From assembly GCA_937959115.1 (NCBI GenBank), contig CALGAW010000023.1:1-64000 (forward strand): a stretch of DNA of 64,000 nt, given 5' to 3'. Positions 1 through 9,085 of the stretch are shown here, piece after piece (the first letter of the stretch is position 1; each line of letters begins with the position of its first letter). The position numbers and the translations under genes were made by a program. Source of the DNA: an uncultured Saprospiraceae bacterium (GTDB taxonomy: Bacteria; Bacteroidota; Bacteroidia; Chitinophagales; Saprospiraceae). The notes beneath the pieces were generated by a model. That model searched no databases. It had not been told where the DNA came from and worked only from the letters and a program-made list of their open reading frames with translations.

Positions 1-2282
1 CTAACGCCTCCACCAACCTCACCATCTGCTGAATTAACTTCTGGCAAGTAAAAGGGTTCAGGATATCCTTGCTGCCCCGATATGTATTCAATCACTCGAT
101 CGACCTCAGGCGTGTCTACAAATGCACACTGCAGTCGAATCATCTTTCCATCGACAGACAATAGCATATCCCCTCGTCCCACTAGTTGATCAGCGCCGCC
201 GCCATCGAGTATCGTCCGACTATCAATTCGAGAAGTCACCTTAAAGGCTATCCGAGCGGGGAAATTCGCTTTAATCACACCTGTGATAATATTCACCGAT
301 GGCCGTTGTGTTGCTATGATTAAGTGTATTCCAACAGCTCTGGCCAATTGTGCTAATCGACCGATAGGTATTTCGACTTCCTTGCCCGCTGTCATAATCA
401 AGTCAGCAAACTCGTCGATGACTAGCACGATAAAAGGTAAAAACCGATGTCCGTTGTTTGGATTCAGCTTACGTGCTACAAATTTCTGATTGTATTCTCT
501 TAGATTCCTTACCATTGCCTTCTTCAGCAAATCATACCGCTGATCCATCTCAATTGTCAAGGAGTGCAGCGTAGACACTACTTTCGTTGTATCTGTCACA
601 ATCGCCTCCTCTTCTCCTGGCAAATACCCTAGGAAATGTTTATCGATTTGATTATAAAGAGACAACTCTACCTTCTTTGGGTCAATCAAGATCAATTTCA
701 ACTGAGAAGGGTGTTTTTTGTACAACAGACTCATCAAAATTGTATTGATACCAACAGATTTACCTTGCCCAGTTGCACCAGCAATCAACAAGTGCGGCAT
801 TTTGGCTAAATCAGCCACAAACACTTCATTGGAAATAGTTTTTCCAAGTGCAATCGGCAAATCCATCTTTGCTTGCTTAAACTTTTCTGATTGTAAGACT
901 TCTCTTAAGGAAACAATCTGCTGTTTCTTGTTTGGTACCTCGATACCAATGGTTCCTTTCCCAGGAATTGGGGCAATAATCCGAATACCTAAAGCGGCAA
1001 GGCTTAGTGCAATATCATCTTCTAGGTTCTTGATTTTCGATATTCGGACACCAGCTGCTGGCACTATTTCGTATAAGGTCACGGTTGGCCCAATCGTCGC
1101 TTTGATCTTGGTAATCTCAATCTTATAATTCAACAACGTCTCTATAATCTGATCTTTATTTTGCTCCAATTCCCCTCGATCTATTTCCACAGTACTATCA
1201 CTGTAGTCCTTGAGCAGCATCGTTACTGGATGCTCGTAAGAGGACAAATCAAGTGTTGAGTCATAAGGCTCTAGATGGTTTTTATTGTCTGCTGAAATGC
1301 TAAGATCATCTTGAGCTAATGGTTTTGTGTTTGTTTCCAATTCTGGTGTGCTTGGCTCTGTTACCTGTGGTTCTGATGCTTGGGTCGGCACGATTTCCAA
1401 TTCCGCATCTTCTGGATTCAAGGTCGTTTTTTTCTTCGGCGCCTTACTGTCCATTTTAAAGATTAATTGTCCTTTTTCATCTATTTCTGGTTGGTCCTCT
1501 GGTTGCAGTTCATCCGCATTGCGAGAAGCCGTTAGTGTTTGTTCAGTTTTGACTGGGCGTTCCTTAGGACGGAGTGCAACATCTTCTAATCCAGTCGCAG
1601 CAGCAAGTGAGCGTCGTTTCATTAGAAAGCTCAGATTAACGCCAAGTTTTTCCTTCACCGCATTGATCATTTTCTCGAACGTAACGGTATTGAAATCTGG
1701 ATTAAACCCCCAGATTACAAAAGCCAAGAGTAGGAACAACATCAGCAATGACATACCAACGTTACCTAAAAAAGCAGAAAACCAGCTACTCAGGCCTTCA
1801 CCAAACCCGCCTCCCCATGAGAAAAGAGACGCAGTAATCAATCCTGGATTGACAAACAGAAAGGCAAACAGCATTGAAAGAAACACCACCAATACTGCGC
1901 AGTAAAGGTAAAAATGCTTCAATGTTGCAAGGGATTTACCCAATACCAATCGGATACCAGTCACAAAGGTGATTAGAATAAAAATAAAGGAAGGTAACCC
2001 AAATAAACTGAAAAATTGATGTGAAGTGAATGCACCAAATCGACCTAACCAATTGGCTATTTCCACATTTCCAGATAGTAATTCCGTCCATGAGAACCGA
2101 ATTACTTTGTCCTGATCAATCCGCCAGGTAAATAAATGAGAAGTGAATGCGATAAACAAATAAAGGGATACAAGCAGACAAACTAATCCGATGATTTTAA
2201 TCGTTCGTTCATCTCTTGGTATCAAATTAAATGACCGCCGCTTCCGGGTGCCTTTTTTTTTCTTAGGAGCTCTCGCTGCCAT
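1..2282 (-). CDS. ftsK: DNA translocase FtsK (3' end cut by window edge)
   Basis: Septal DNA pump that moves chromosome ends apart at division. I translated the minus strand from the ATG at 2282 (MAARAPKKKKGTRKRR): a basic cytoplasmic start, then hydrophobic membrane segments at about residues 28-50, 95-115, 125-150 and 170-190. An acidic, Pro-rich linker follows to about residue 330, then the motor domain. Walker A GATGQGKS is near residue 500, Walker B VLVIDEFADL near residue 620, and IIATQRPSVNIITG follows. The frame stays open for 760 codons to the left edge, ending in the PFYLPE region. Only the last part, normally the gamma winged-helix that reads KOPS sites, should be missing. The short linker is usual for Bacteroidota. 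The gene stands alone here. Identification is firm; only the C-terminus is unseen. Confidence 0.97.
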   Translation of the reverse strand, partial: MAARAPKKKKGTRKRRSFNLIPRDERTIKIIGLVCLLVSLYLFIAFTSHLFTWRIDQDKVIRFSWTELLSGNVEIANWLGRFGAFTSHQFFSLFGLPSFIFILITFVTGIRLVLGKSLATLKHFYLYCAVLVVFLSMLFAFLFVNPGLITASLFSWGGGFGEGLSSWFSAFLGNVGMSLLMLFLLLAFVIWGFNPDFNTVTFEKMINAVKEKLGVNLSFLMKRRSLAAATGLEDVALRPKERPVKTEQTLTASRNADELQPEDQPEIDEKGQLIFKMDSKAPKKKTTLNPEDAELEIVPTQASEPQVTEPSTPELETNTKPLAQDDLSISADNKNHLEPYDSTLDLSSYEHPVTMLLKDYSDSTVEIDRGELEQNKDQIIETLLNYKIEITKIKATIGPTVTLYEIVPAAGVRISKIKNLEDDIALSLAALGIRIIAPIPGKGTIGIEVPNKKQQIVSLREVLQSEKFKQAKMDLPIALGKTISNEVFVADLAKMPHLLIAGATGQGKSVGINTILMSLLYKKHPSQLKLILIDPKKVELSLYNQIDKHFLGYLPGEEEAIVTDTTKVVSTLHSLTIEMDQRYDLLKKAMVRNLREYNQKFVARKLNPNNGHRFLPFIVLVIDEFADLIMTAGKEVEIPIGRLAQLARAVGIHLIIATQRPSVNIITGVIKANFPARIAFKVTSRIDSRTILDGGGADQLVGRGDMLLSVDGKMIRLQCAFVDTPEVDRVIEYISGQQGYPEPFYLPEVNSADGEVGGGV

Positions 2283-2522
2283 ATCTACTTTTTTAGTTGG
2301 TAACGCGCTCTGTCTATGTAAATTGCTCGAAGAGGTAAATTTACAATTTTTTTATGAAAAAATCAGCTATTCTATAAGGCATTTGTTAAATGTGTGCCTG
2401 TAGACGAACATCCTAAGCCTCTGGTCTGCTTGGATGAAACAGATTATCTAACCAAAATGAAGGTTTATTCAGTAGGACAAAACAGTTAGAATGCAGTAAA
2501 GTGCCTTGCCCTGATGGTTGAT

Positions 2523-2573
2523 GCATGGGCGAATCCCCCTAGTTGTATGGGCGAATTGCAATTTGCCCTATAC
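2523..2573. repeat. REP-like palindrome, with a partial second copy
   Basis: Positions 2545-2573 form a near-perfect palindrome (GTAT, GGGCGAATTGCAATTTGCCC, then TATAC), able to fold into one long hairpin. A truncated copy of one arm (ATGGGCGAATCCCCC) lies just left at 2524-2538. From memory, GGGCGAATTGCAATTCGCCC palindromes are dispersed in many Bacteroidota genomes and resemble REP elements moved by RAYT (REP-associated tyrosine) transposases; I could not search for it. The right end covers the last codon and stop of the minus-strand gene that ends at 2568. The rest of the 285-base gap 2283-2567 shows nothing else I can name. Confidence 0.7.
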
Positions 2574-3689
2574 GACAACCGCGGTAGATTCAACAACTTT
2601 AAATGGGATTTCCCAGTTTAATTTGGCCAATTCTGAATTAAATGACTCAAATGTATATACGTCTGTAGGTGTCAAAAGACCTTTGAATTTTTCAGGGTGT
2701 TCAAAATAGTTTAAGGCAATCACAATTGGTAAATATGAGGTCATAACACTGTTATCTTCCACTTTGATTTGTGTTTCAATGGTCTTATCACCACTTACGA
2801 CGATCTTCAAGTAGCCACCGGGATTGAAGCCTTCCTTTAGTCCAATTTTGTAGGAATCCTTTAAGCTTTTTTTCATTAGTGCTTCTAATAACTTATAGGC
2901 CCATTTTCTTCTGTGTGGTTTCAAGAATTTTAGGATTGAATCGATTCCTTTTGGGAGATCCATGTCTAATCCGTACATGGTCATTACAGTCTGACATTCT
3001 ACCACTTCAGGGACTAAAAAGGCATCAGCAATAGGTACTGATAGCATTTTCATTGTTCCAAAAGGTGCGGGAAAACTATGCTCTATAATATTGGATCCGA
3101 ATGGTTCTATTTCGTGTTGTCCTTCTACGTAAACCACTGATTCTAAAGAGGCTTCTAAGATTCCTCCCATCATACTTCCTAATCCCTTATCAGGTGTTGG
3201 GAGCCTTCCAATGACCCCAAACATATGGATAGAGTCTACGTTTTCTACCAAGTCCCCCATATGCTTCATCAGTAGTGTTGAAACGCCTGGAGATTGACCC
3301 GTACAAGTAAATACCATAGTATTTGCAGCCTCAATTTCTGCTTGAATGCCTCGAAGCCTTTTCAATTGCAGTTGTTCATTCGCAAGATCAATATAGGGCA
3401 ATTTTGCTTTTAATGCCGCTTTAACGATATCAAACCCAAGAACGGAATATGGACCAGACGCATTGATCAATAAATCTGCTTTTTGGAAAGCCGTTTCCAT
3501 TGATTCCTCACTTTTTACATCTACTACTTGTATTTGTAATCTGTCTGATGGATTATTAGCCTTTAGTTGCTCTAATTCATGAATTTTACGACCTGTTGCA
3601 AGAACATTAAATGGTGTTTTTTCAAGTAATCCCTTTATGATTTCGTTTCCAGCATGACCATAAGCCCCTGTAACTAATATTGTCTTCAT
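2568..3689 (-). CDS. Saccharopine dehydrogenase-like NAD(P)-binding reductase
   Basis: 373 residues. The N-terminus ILVTGAYGHAGNEIIKGLL is a Rossmann dinucleotide-binding loop of the TGAYGxxG type, followed by strand-end residues (VLATGRK) and LLINASGPYS, the hallmark of the saccharopine dehydrogenase/trans-acting enoyl reductase family. The middle (VFTCTGQSPGVSTLLMKH) fits the family's substrate domain, and the C-terminal third is less conserved. The real substrate is unknown: relatives include lysine-pathway enzymes and lipid enoyl reductases. The gene is monocistronic. Upstream is a 419-base AT-rich gap shared with the divergent BioF-like gene. The last codon and stop fall inside a REP-like palindrome, so the C-terminal VVV may be acquired sequence. 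Fold assignment is strong, function weak. Confidence 0.75.
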   Translation of the reverse strand: MKTILVTGAYGHAGNEIIKGLLEKTPFNVLATGRKIHELEQLKANNPSDRLQIQVVDVKSEESMETAFQKADLLINASGPYSVLGFDIVKAALKAKLPYIDLANEQLQLKRLRGIQAEIEAANTMVFTCTGQSPGVSTLLMKHMGDLVENVDSIHMFGVIGRLPTPDKGLGSMMGGILEASLESVVYVEGQHEIEPFGSNIIEHSFPAPFGTMKMLSVPIADAFLVPEVVECQTVMTMYGLDMDLPKGIDSILKFLKPHRRKWAYKLLEALMKKSLKDSYKIGLKEGFNPGGYLKIVVSGDKTIETQIKVEDNSVMTSYLPIVIALNYFEHPEKFKGLLTPTDVYTFESFNSELAKLNWEIPFKVVESTAVVV

Positions 3690-4108
3690 CTGTTTTGGTT
3701 TAATTAGGCTGGAAATTAATTAAAAATGAGGTATTTTTTTTATTGACCTAAAATTATTTAATATAAATACTGAAGAAAATTAAAATAATATCATTTTAAG
3801 GTAAAAATTTGCAGCTGAACTCTTTTATTTTTCTTTTGTTTATAAGAATAATACAACCATTAACTATGTGTGCATACACATTAAAATACTTTGCAACTAT
3901 AGCGTAAGTCTTTCACTACGAACATATTGAATATCAAGGGCTAATTGAATATTTTAAAGATTTTTTTTTATAGATCCAAATTTGAGGTAATGGAGTACAA
4001 CTTCTATCTAAATTCATTTAATTTAAAGAAAAAATTAATTAACAATTTTTGTATTATTATTAGATAATTTCATAATTACAATCAATTAAAGCCTTAATAT
4101 ACAAACAC
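3690..4108. other. AT-rich divergent intergenic region
   Basis: This 419-base gap separates divergent genes and must hold both promoters. It is very AT-rich with long A and T runs. I found no clean TTTG-N19-TAnnTTTG promoter, no ORF with coding character and no stable hairpin. Confidence 0.5.
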
Positions 4109-6565
4109 ATGGGACGATATGACGATTACCTAGATGCTATAGAATTTAATCTATCAAAAGCTAGGAAAAAGGGTGTAATCAACTTAAGTACTGGAACAAA
4201 TAAAATTGAGAAAAACATAATTAACGTTAAAGAGAATCCTGTTGTTAATTTTGGCAGTTGCAGCTATCTTGGTTTGGAATTTGATCCTAGGCTCAGACAA
4301 TCCGCTATTGAAGCAATAAATAAATATGGGACTCAATTTTCTTCATCAAGGGCATACATGTCCATCGGACTTTATGAAGAGTTAGAATCAACACTTGAAC
4401 AAATTTTTGAAAGTAGCTGTCTAGTTGCTAGTTCAACAACTCTAGGACATATTGGCTGTATTCCCGTTTTAGTAAAGGATAATGACGCAGTGTTATATGA
4501 TTATCAAGTGCACAATTCTGTTCAGACGGCGATAACCATGTTAAACCCTCGCGGTATTAAAGTAGAAGCAATCAGACATAATAGCATGGAAATGCTAGAA
4601 AACGCGATTGTAAGATTACTGACAGAACACGATCATGTATGGTATATGGCAGACGGTATTTATTCAATGTTTGGCGATGTATGCCCAATGGAAGATATTC
4701 AGCGATTGTTGAATAAATACAAGAAATTTAAAGTGTACATTGATGATGCGCATGGCATGAGCTGGTATGGTGACAAGGGTAAAGGATATGCACTCTCTCA
4801 TCTTCAACCAAGTGAACAAGTGATTGTGGCAGTTTCTCTTAATAAAGCATTTGCTAGTGGAGGAAGCGCCATTATACTTCCCAACAACGAACTGAAAAAG
4901 CGTATAATGGCTTGTGGAGGCACGTTCCTGTTTAGTGGTCCGCTACAACCTCCTATGCTTGGTGCGGCAATAGCTGCGGCAAAACTACATCTTCAACCTG
5001 AGTTTAAAACCATGCAACGTGAGCTTTGGGATAATATCAAGTATACTAAATCCCAGATAAAAGAGCTCAACCTTCCTACCGTTTCCTATAGTGACACCCC
5101 AGTATTTTTCATAGGACTAAGTCATTATAGTTTAACAAGTGAAGTCATCAGTCAATTACTAGAGCGCGGGCATTATGTAAATTTTGGAACTTACCCAGCT
5201 GTTTCAGCCAATAAAAATGGTCTTCGAATAACAATTACAAGGCTTCACACTAAAGAACAAATAAAAGCACTGTTTTATGACATTAAGGAGATCATAGATG
5301 AAGTTATCAGTCAGTTCGACTTTTCCTATGAAAAGATTTATAAAGCTTTTAGAAGACAAATGAAGGAACTCAAATTTGAGGAAACTGCCTCTATAGTTCC
5401 TGTTAATACCGATGTTAAAACGAAAAAATTGCAGGTCTGTAGATACTCTAAAATTGAAGAAGTAGATCAAAAACTTTGGGATAAATATTTAGGTGGTGCA
5501 AACTTGGTGAACTATGATACATTAAAGCTTCTTGAAACTTCTTTTTCTAATAATCTAAAGAAGGAAGATAATTGGAGTTTTGAATATTTCATTATTAAGG
5601 ATGAACTACAACATCCAGTTTTAATGACCTATACCTCTATAAGCTTAAACAAGGACGATATGTTAAGTGATCGTGAAAAATCTGCAGATATAGAGGCGAT
5701 CAGAAAGCATAATCCTTACTTTCTTACTTCAGAGATCTTGTCTATTGGAACGCCAATAACGGAAGGCACACAAATGTATATTGATAGAGAACATCCAGAG
5801 TGGAAAAAAGCGTTAAACTTATTGATTGAGATACTTTATCAAAAACAAGAGGAACTTGATATAAATCAAATTGTTGTTCGCGATTTTGAACACGCAGATC
5901 CTGAATTAGAATCTATTTTTGTGAATAGTGGATTTTTAAAATTCAGTTTATTAAACAACAACCATATTTCTAATTTTGAATGGAATGATTTTACCTCCTT
6001 TAAAAAGCTTTTAACTAAGAAATCTAGGAAAAACTTTAATGCTGATGTACTTCCTAATATTGATAAATTTACGTTCAAGAAGGTGGAGCATTTCGATGAA
6101 GAACAACTAAAATACTGGTACGACTTGTACTTAAATATAGGGCAGACAAGTACACTTGTAAATACGTTTAACCTCCCATTTAAGTTGTTCAAAAACATTG
6201 CGAATGACCCAGACTGGACAATATTTGAGCTGCATCCAAAGGAAGCGTTTTTAATCGCTCCTAATGATATAAGAGCCGCTGCAGTTGGATTTGTTCAAAC
6301 AAATGGAGCTACTGCAAATTTTGCACTTATCGGATTAAATTATGAATATAACACTCAATATAGAGTCTACCTTTGCATGATTTATTATGTTGCACAATGG
6401 GCCAAGGAAACAAACAAAAAAAGATTGAATCTTGGTTATACTGCAGACAGAGAAAAGAAAAAGCTAGGAGCAAAACAAACTGCAGTACATTCTTTTGTAC
6501 ACACGAAAGATGAATTCAATCTCCAAGCAATTGAAATGGGAGCTTATCAGAAACAACTAGGATAG
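4109..6565 (+). CDS. BioF-like alpha-oxoamine synthase fused to BioF2-like acyltransferase
   Basis: 818 residues, about twice the length of a normal AONS/serine palmitoyltransferase-family enzyme. Residues 1 to about 415 are a fold-type I PLP enzyme: NFGSCSYLGLEFDPRLR is the glycine-rich entry motif, YIDDAHGMSWYGDKGKG holds the PLP-ring Asp and His, and VAVSLNKAFASGGSAI holds the Schiff-base Lys. Such enzymes condense an acyl thioester with an amino acid, losing CO2. Residues from about 430 onward resemble the GNAT-fold 'BioF2-like' acetyltransferase family; the signature near the end is RLNLGYTADREKKKLGA. A plausible role is synthesis of a sphingoid or sulfonolipid base, or an acyl-amino ketone, that the second domain then acylates; that is inference. 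The start ATG follows an AT-rich leader. Base use looks more AT-rich than its neighbours. It is monocistronic. Confidence 0.8.
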   Translation: MGRYDDYLDAIEFNLSKARKKGVINLSTGTNKIEKNIINVKENPVVNFGSCSYLGLEFDPRLRQSAIEAINKYGTQFSSSRAYMSIGLYEELESTLEQIFESSCLVASSTTLGHIGCIPVLVKDNDAVLYDYQVHNSVQTAITMLNPRGIKVEAIRHNSMEMLENAIVRLLTEHDHVWYMADGIYSMFGDVCPMEDIQRLLNKYKKFKVYIDDAHGMSWYGDKGKGYALSHLQPSEQVIVAVSLNKAFASGGSAIILPNNELKKRIMACGGTFLFSGPLQPPMLGAAIAAAKLHLQPEFKTMQRELWDNIKYTKSQIKELNLPTVSYSDTPVFFIGLSHYSLTSEVISQLLERGHYVNFGTYPAVSANKNGLRITITRLHTKEQIKALFYDIKEIIDEVISQFDFSYEKIYKAFRRQMKELKFEETASIVPVNTDVKTKKLQVCRYSKIEEVDQKLWDKYLGGANLVNYDTLKLLETSFSNNLKKEDNWSFEYFIIKDELQHPVLMTYTSISLNKDDMLSDREKSADIEAIRKHNPYFLTSEILSIGTPITEGTQMYIDREHPEWKKALNLLIEILYQKQEELDINQIVVRDFEHADPELESIFVNSGFLKFSLLNNNHISNFEWNDFTSFKKLLTKKSRKNFNADVLPNIDKFTFKKVEHFDEEQLKYWYDLYLNIGQTSTLVNTFNLPFKLFKNIANDPDWTIFELHPKEAFLIAPNDIRAAAVGFVQTNGATANFALIGLNYEYNTQYRVYLCMIYYVAQWAKETNKKRLNLGYTADREKKKLGAKQTAVHSFVHTKDEFNLQAIEMGAYQKQLG

Positions 6566-6822
6566 ATCGAGGATCACCTCCAACTACATAATCAGTACAT
6601 CATTTAGAGAAATCAGAGGTCTTCTTTGTAAGCAAGTTAAGTCTTTTAGGACTTAGCCATCAGATTCCTCTAGGTGTCAGATATTAGCTAATATACAGTA
6701 GATTATACTTTTAAAACAGTAGTCATTTCGGCTAATTTTCTACAATTAAACAGGAACCATTGATCATTAATAATAAGTTAAATCACTAACAATTAACAAT
6801 TAGTTTTTGCATATTTGCCGAG

Positions 6823-8934
6823 ATGAAAGCTTTTTTAAAGACAGTACCAAAACGCCTCAGAGGTTTTCTAAATTATATTTTAGCAGCCATTGTGGTATTG
6901 TTAATTAGCTTTCTATTTCCCAATAATGTTAAGTTCAAATACAATTATACAGAAAGCCAACCTTGGACATATTCCAGTTTAAAATCTGCATTTGACTTCC
7001 CAATCATGAAGTCAAAAGAAGAGATAGAAAAGGAGACGACAAAGCTAAAAGGAACATTACACCCTTATTATGAGCTAAATAGAAGCATAGTTACCAAAAA
7101 CAAGCAACAATTTCAATCCAATATAGATGCTGTTTTAAATCAGCCAGGTGCAGATTCTACTTATGTTGAAGTCAAATCTAATCTCAGTAAATACCTGCAG
7201 GTAGGCAATCAAATCCTTGATACGATTTACAAGGGAGGTGTGTTAAAGGTTGACCCACTACACCAAAATAAGAATAAAGATTTTATCATAAATATTTTAG
7301 ATAATAATACTACCAATAAACGGAAAATTGGCACCTTCTTTACTTCAAGCACACTTAATCAAACATTGGTTAACATGCTAAGTAATTGTGGTTTAAGTAA
7401 TTGTTTCTTTCTGAAAGAACCGCTTCAAGAATTGTTCGAACCCAACCTCTTCTATAGAGATTCTATCACTGTTCAGCTACATGAGCAGGCGCTACAAAAC
7501 GATATTACCTATTCGAGAGGTATCGTTAAAAAGGATCAACTGATTGTTGCAAAAGGAGGGTTTGTAACGAAAGAAATCTATCAGCAATTAGAGTCATATA
7601 AAAAAGCGTACGAGGAAAAAATCACCCAAGACAAAAGTGCGAATTGGATTTTCTTAGGTTATTTACTCCTAACGAGTTTAATCATTGGAGTGTTTATCGG
7701 CTTTGTTAAAGTGCATAACCCAGAAATCTGGAACAACACCCGCCAATGGCTATTCCTGTTGATGTGGATTTTGATTTTTAGTTATGCTGTATACCTTTCA
7801 GTTAAATCTGGAGTGATTAGCTTGTATGTGTTGCCGTTTTGCATCGTACCAATTGTCATTAAAAACTTTTACAACGCCAGGCTTGCCTTATTCACACATA
7901 TCATCATTATACTGATTGCCAGCTTCTTATCTCCACTTGGATATGAGTTCACTTTTGTACAAATATTAGCAGGGATTGTTGTGACGCTTGCAAATGTCAG
8001 TACCCGTTATATCTCAAAATTCTTCACCGCTATTTTCTACATCCTCCTAGTCTATCAAGGAGCCTTCTTGGGGCTCTCTTTAGTAGAAGAAGGAACAATC
8101 AGTCGACTAACTTGGGGCTCACACGGTATTACCCATGGCTGGCTGGCGCTAAATGTATTCCTTACACTTATTAGTTATCCCTTGATCCCATTATTGGAAA
8201 AACTCTTTGGCTTTATATCAGAAATCACCCTTATAGAATTATCTGACCTAGACAAACCACTCCTTCGAAAGCTATCGATCAATGCACCGGGCACCCTGCA
8301 ACACAGTCTGCAAGTCGCCAACCTTTCAGAAGCTGCAGCTAACGCTATCGGAGCCAATGCCTTGCTAGTAAAAGTGGCTGCACTCTACCACGATGTTGGC
8401 AAAACAGCCGCACCAGTCAGCTTTATTGAAAATCAGAATGGCCAAAACCCACATGATGAAATGGACGAAAAGCAAAGTGCAAAAGCCATCATCGATCATG
8501 TGACGGATGGTATTAAAATGGCTAAAAAAGAAGGCTTGCCAAAAGTAATCATCAACTTTATTAGAACGCATCATGGAACGACTAGAGTTGAATATTTCTA
8601 TAGAAATCATATAGCAAAAAACCCAGATACTGAAGTAGATGAATCTGATTTTTGCTATCCTGGTCCAATCCCAACATCAAAGGAAGAATCAATCCTAATG
8701 GTAGCTGACTCAATAGAAGCAGCAAGTAAAAGTTTAAAAAACCCTACTGAAGCAAGCATTAATGAATTAGTAGATAACATAGTGAATAGTAAAATAAATC
8801 ATGGCCAGTTTGCTAACTCGATGCTATCGTTTTCAGAATTGGAAACATGTAAACAGGTATTCAAAAAGCTTCTAAAAAGCATTTATCATGTTAGAATTGA
8901 ATATCCTGATGAAGTACAACAAGCTGCTAAATAG
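6823..8934 (+). CDS. 7TM-HD family cyclic-dinucleotide phosphodiesterase (PgpH-like)
   Basis: 703 residues in the full 7TMR-HDED / 7TM / HD order. A first membrane segment (about 18-36, ILAAIVVLLISFLFP) is followed by a long extracytoplasmic domain to about residue 270. A cluster of hydrophobic helices runs from about 275 to 470, and an HD domain from about 485. The HD residues are visible: H in APGTLQHSLQVANL, the HD pair in AALYHDVGKTAAP, and HHGTTRVEY further on. Family members such as PgpH hydrolyse c-di-AMP at the inner membrane. The 256-base gap upstream is AT-rich. A -7-like CATATTTG lies only 5 bases before the ATG, suggesting a very short leader. Identification is strong; the actual nucleotide is inferred from the family. 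Confidence 0.88.
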   Translation: MKAFLKTVPKRLRGFLNYILAAIVVLLISFLFPNNVKFKYNYTESQPWTYSSLKSAFDFPIMKSKEEIEKETTKLKGTLHPYYELNRSIVTKNKQQFQSNIDAVLNQPGADSTYVEVKSNLSKYLQVGNQILDTIYKGGVLKVDPLHQNKNKDFIINILDNNTTNKRKIGTFFTSSTLNQTLVNMLSNCGLSNCFFLKEPLQELFEPNLFYRDSITVQLHEQALQNDITYSRGIVKKDQLIVAKGGFVTKEIYQQLESYKKAYEEKITQDKSANWIFLGYLLLTSLIIGVFIGFVKVHNPEIWNNTRQWLFLLMWILIFSYAVYLSVKSGVISLYVLPFCIVPIVIKNFYNARLALFTHIIIILIASFLSPLGYEFTFVQILAGIVVTLANVSTRYISKFFTAIFYILLVYQGAFLGLSLVEEGTISRLTWGSHGITHGWLALNVFLTLISYPLIPLLEKLFGFISEITLIELSDLDKPLLRKLSINAPGTLQHSLQVANLSEAAANAIGANALLVKVAALYHDVGKTAAPVSFIENQNGQNPHDEMDEKQSAKAIIDHVTDGIKMAKKEGLPKVIINFIRTHHGTTRVEYFYRNHIAKNPDTEVDESDFCYPGPIPTSKEESILMVADSIEAASKSLKNPTEASINELVDNIVNSKINHGQFANSMLSFSELETCKQVFKKLLKSIYHVRIEYPDEVQQAAK

Positions 8935-9085
8935 TATAGTTTCGATCAAAATTCCTTTTAAACTTTGCATTTGAAGGAATTTAACCTCAATTTTGCATTA
9001 AATCATCCATCTACCTGTTAAGTTTAGTACTTTCCAAGAAGTTTAGTCTACTTCAAAGGAAAAGTTTGTTATTTTAGACTTAGAA

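Noticed and set aside
283-2403. Four plus-strand open frames opposite ftsK
   Set aside because: They lie antisense to the clear FtsK frame, which has Walker motifs, and their products show no family features.
8948-8982. Hairpin AAATTCCTT/AAGGAATTT after the 7TM-HD gene
   Set aside because: It has a long loop and no T-run, so it is not a convincing terminator.
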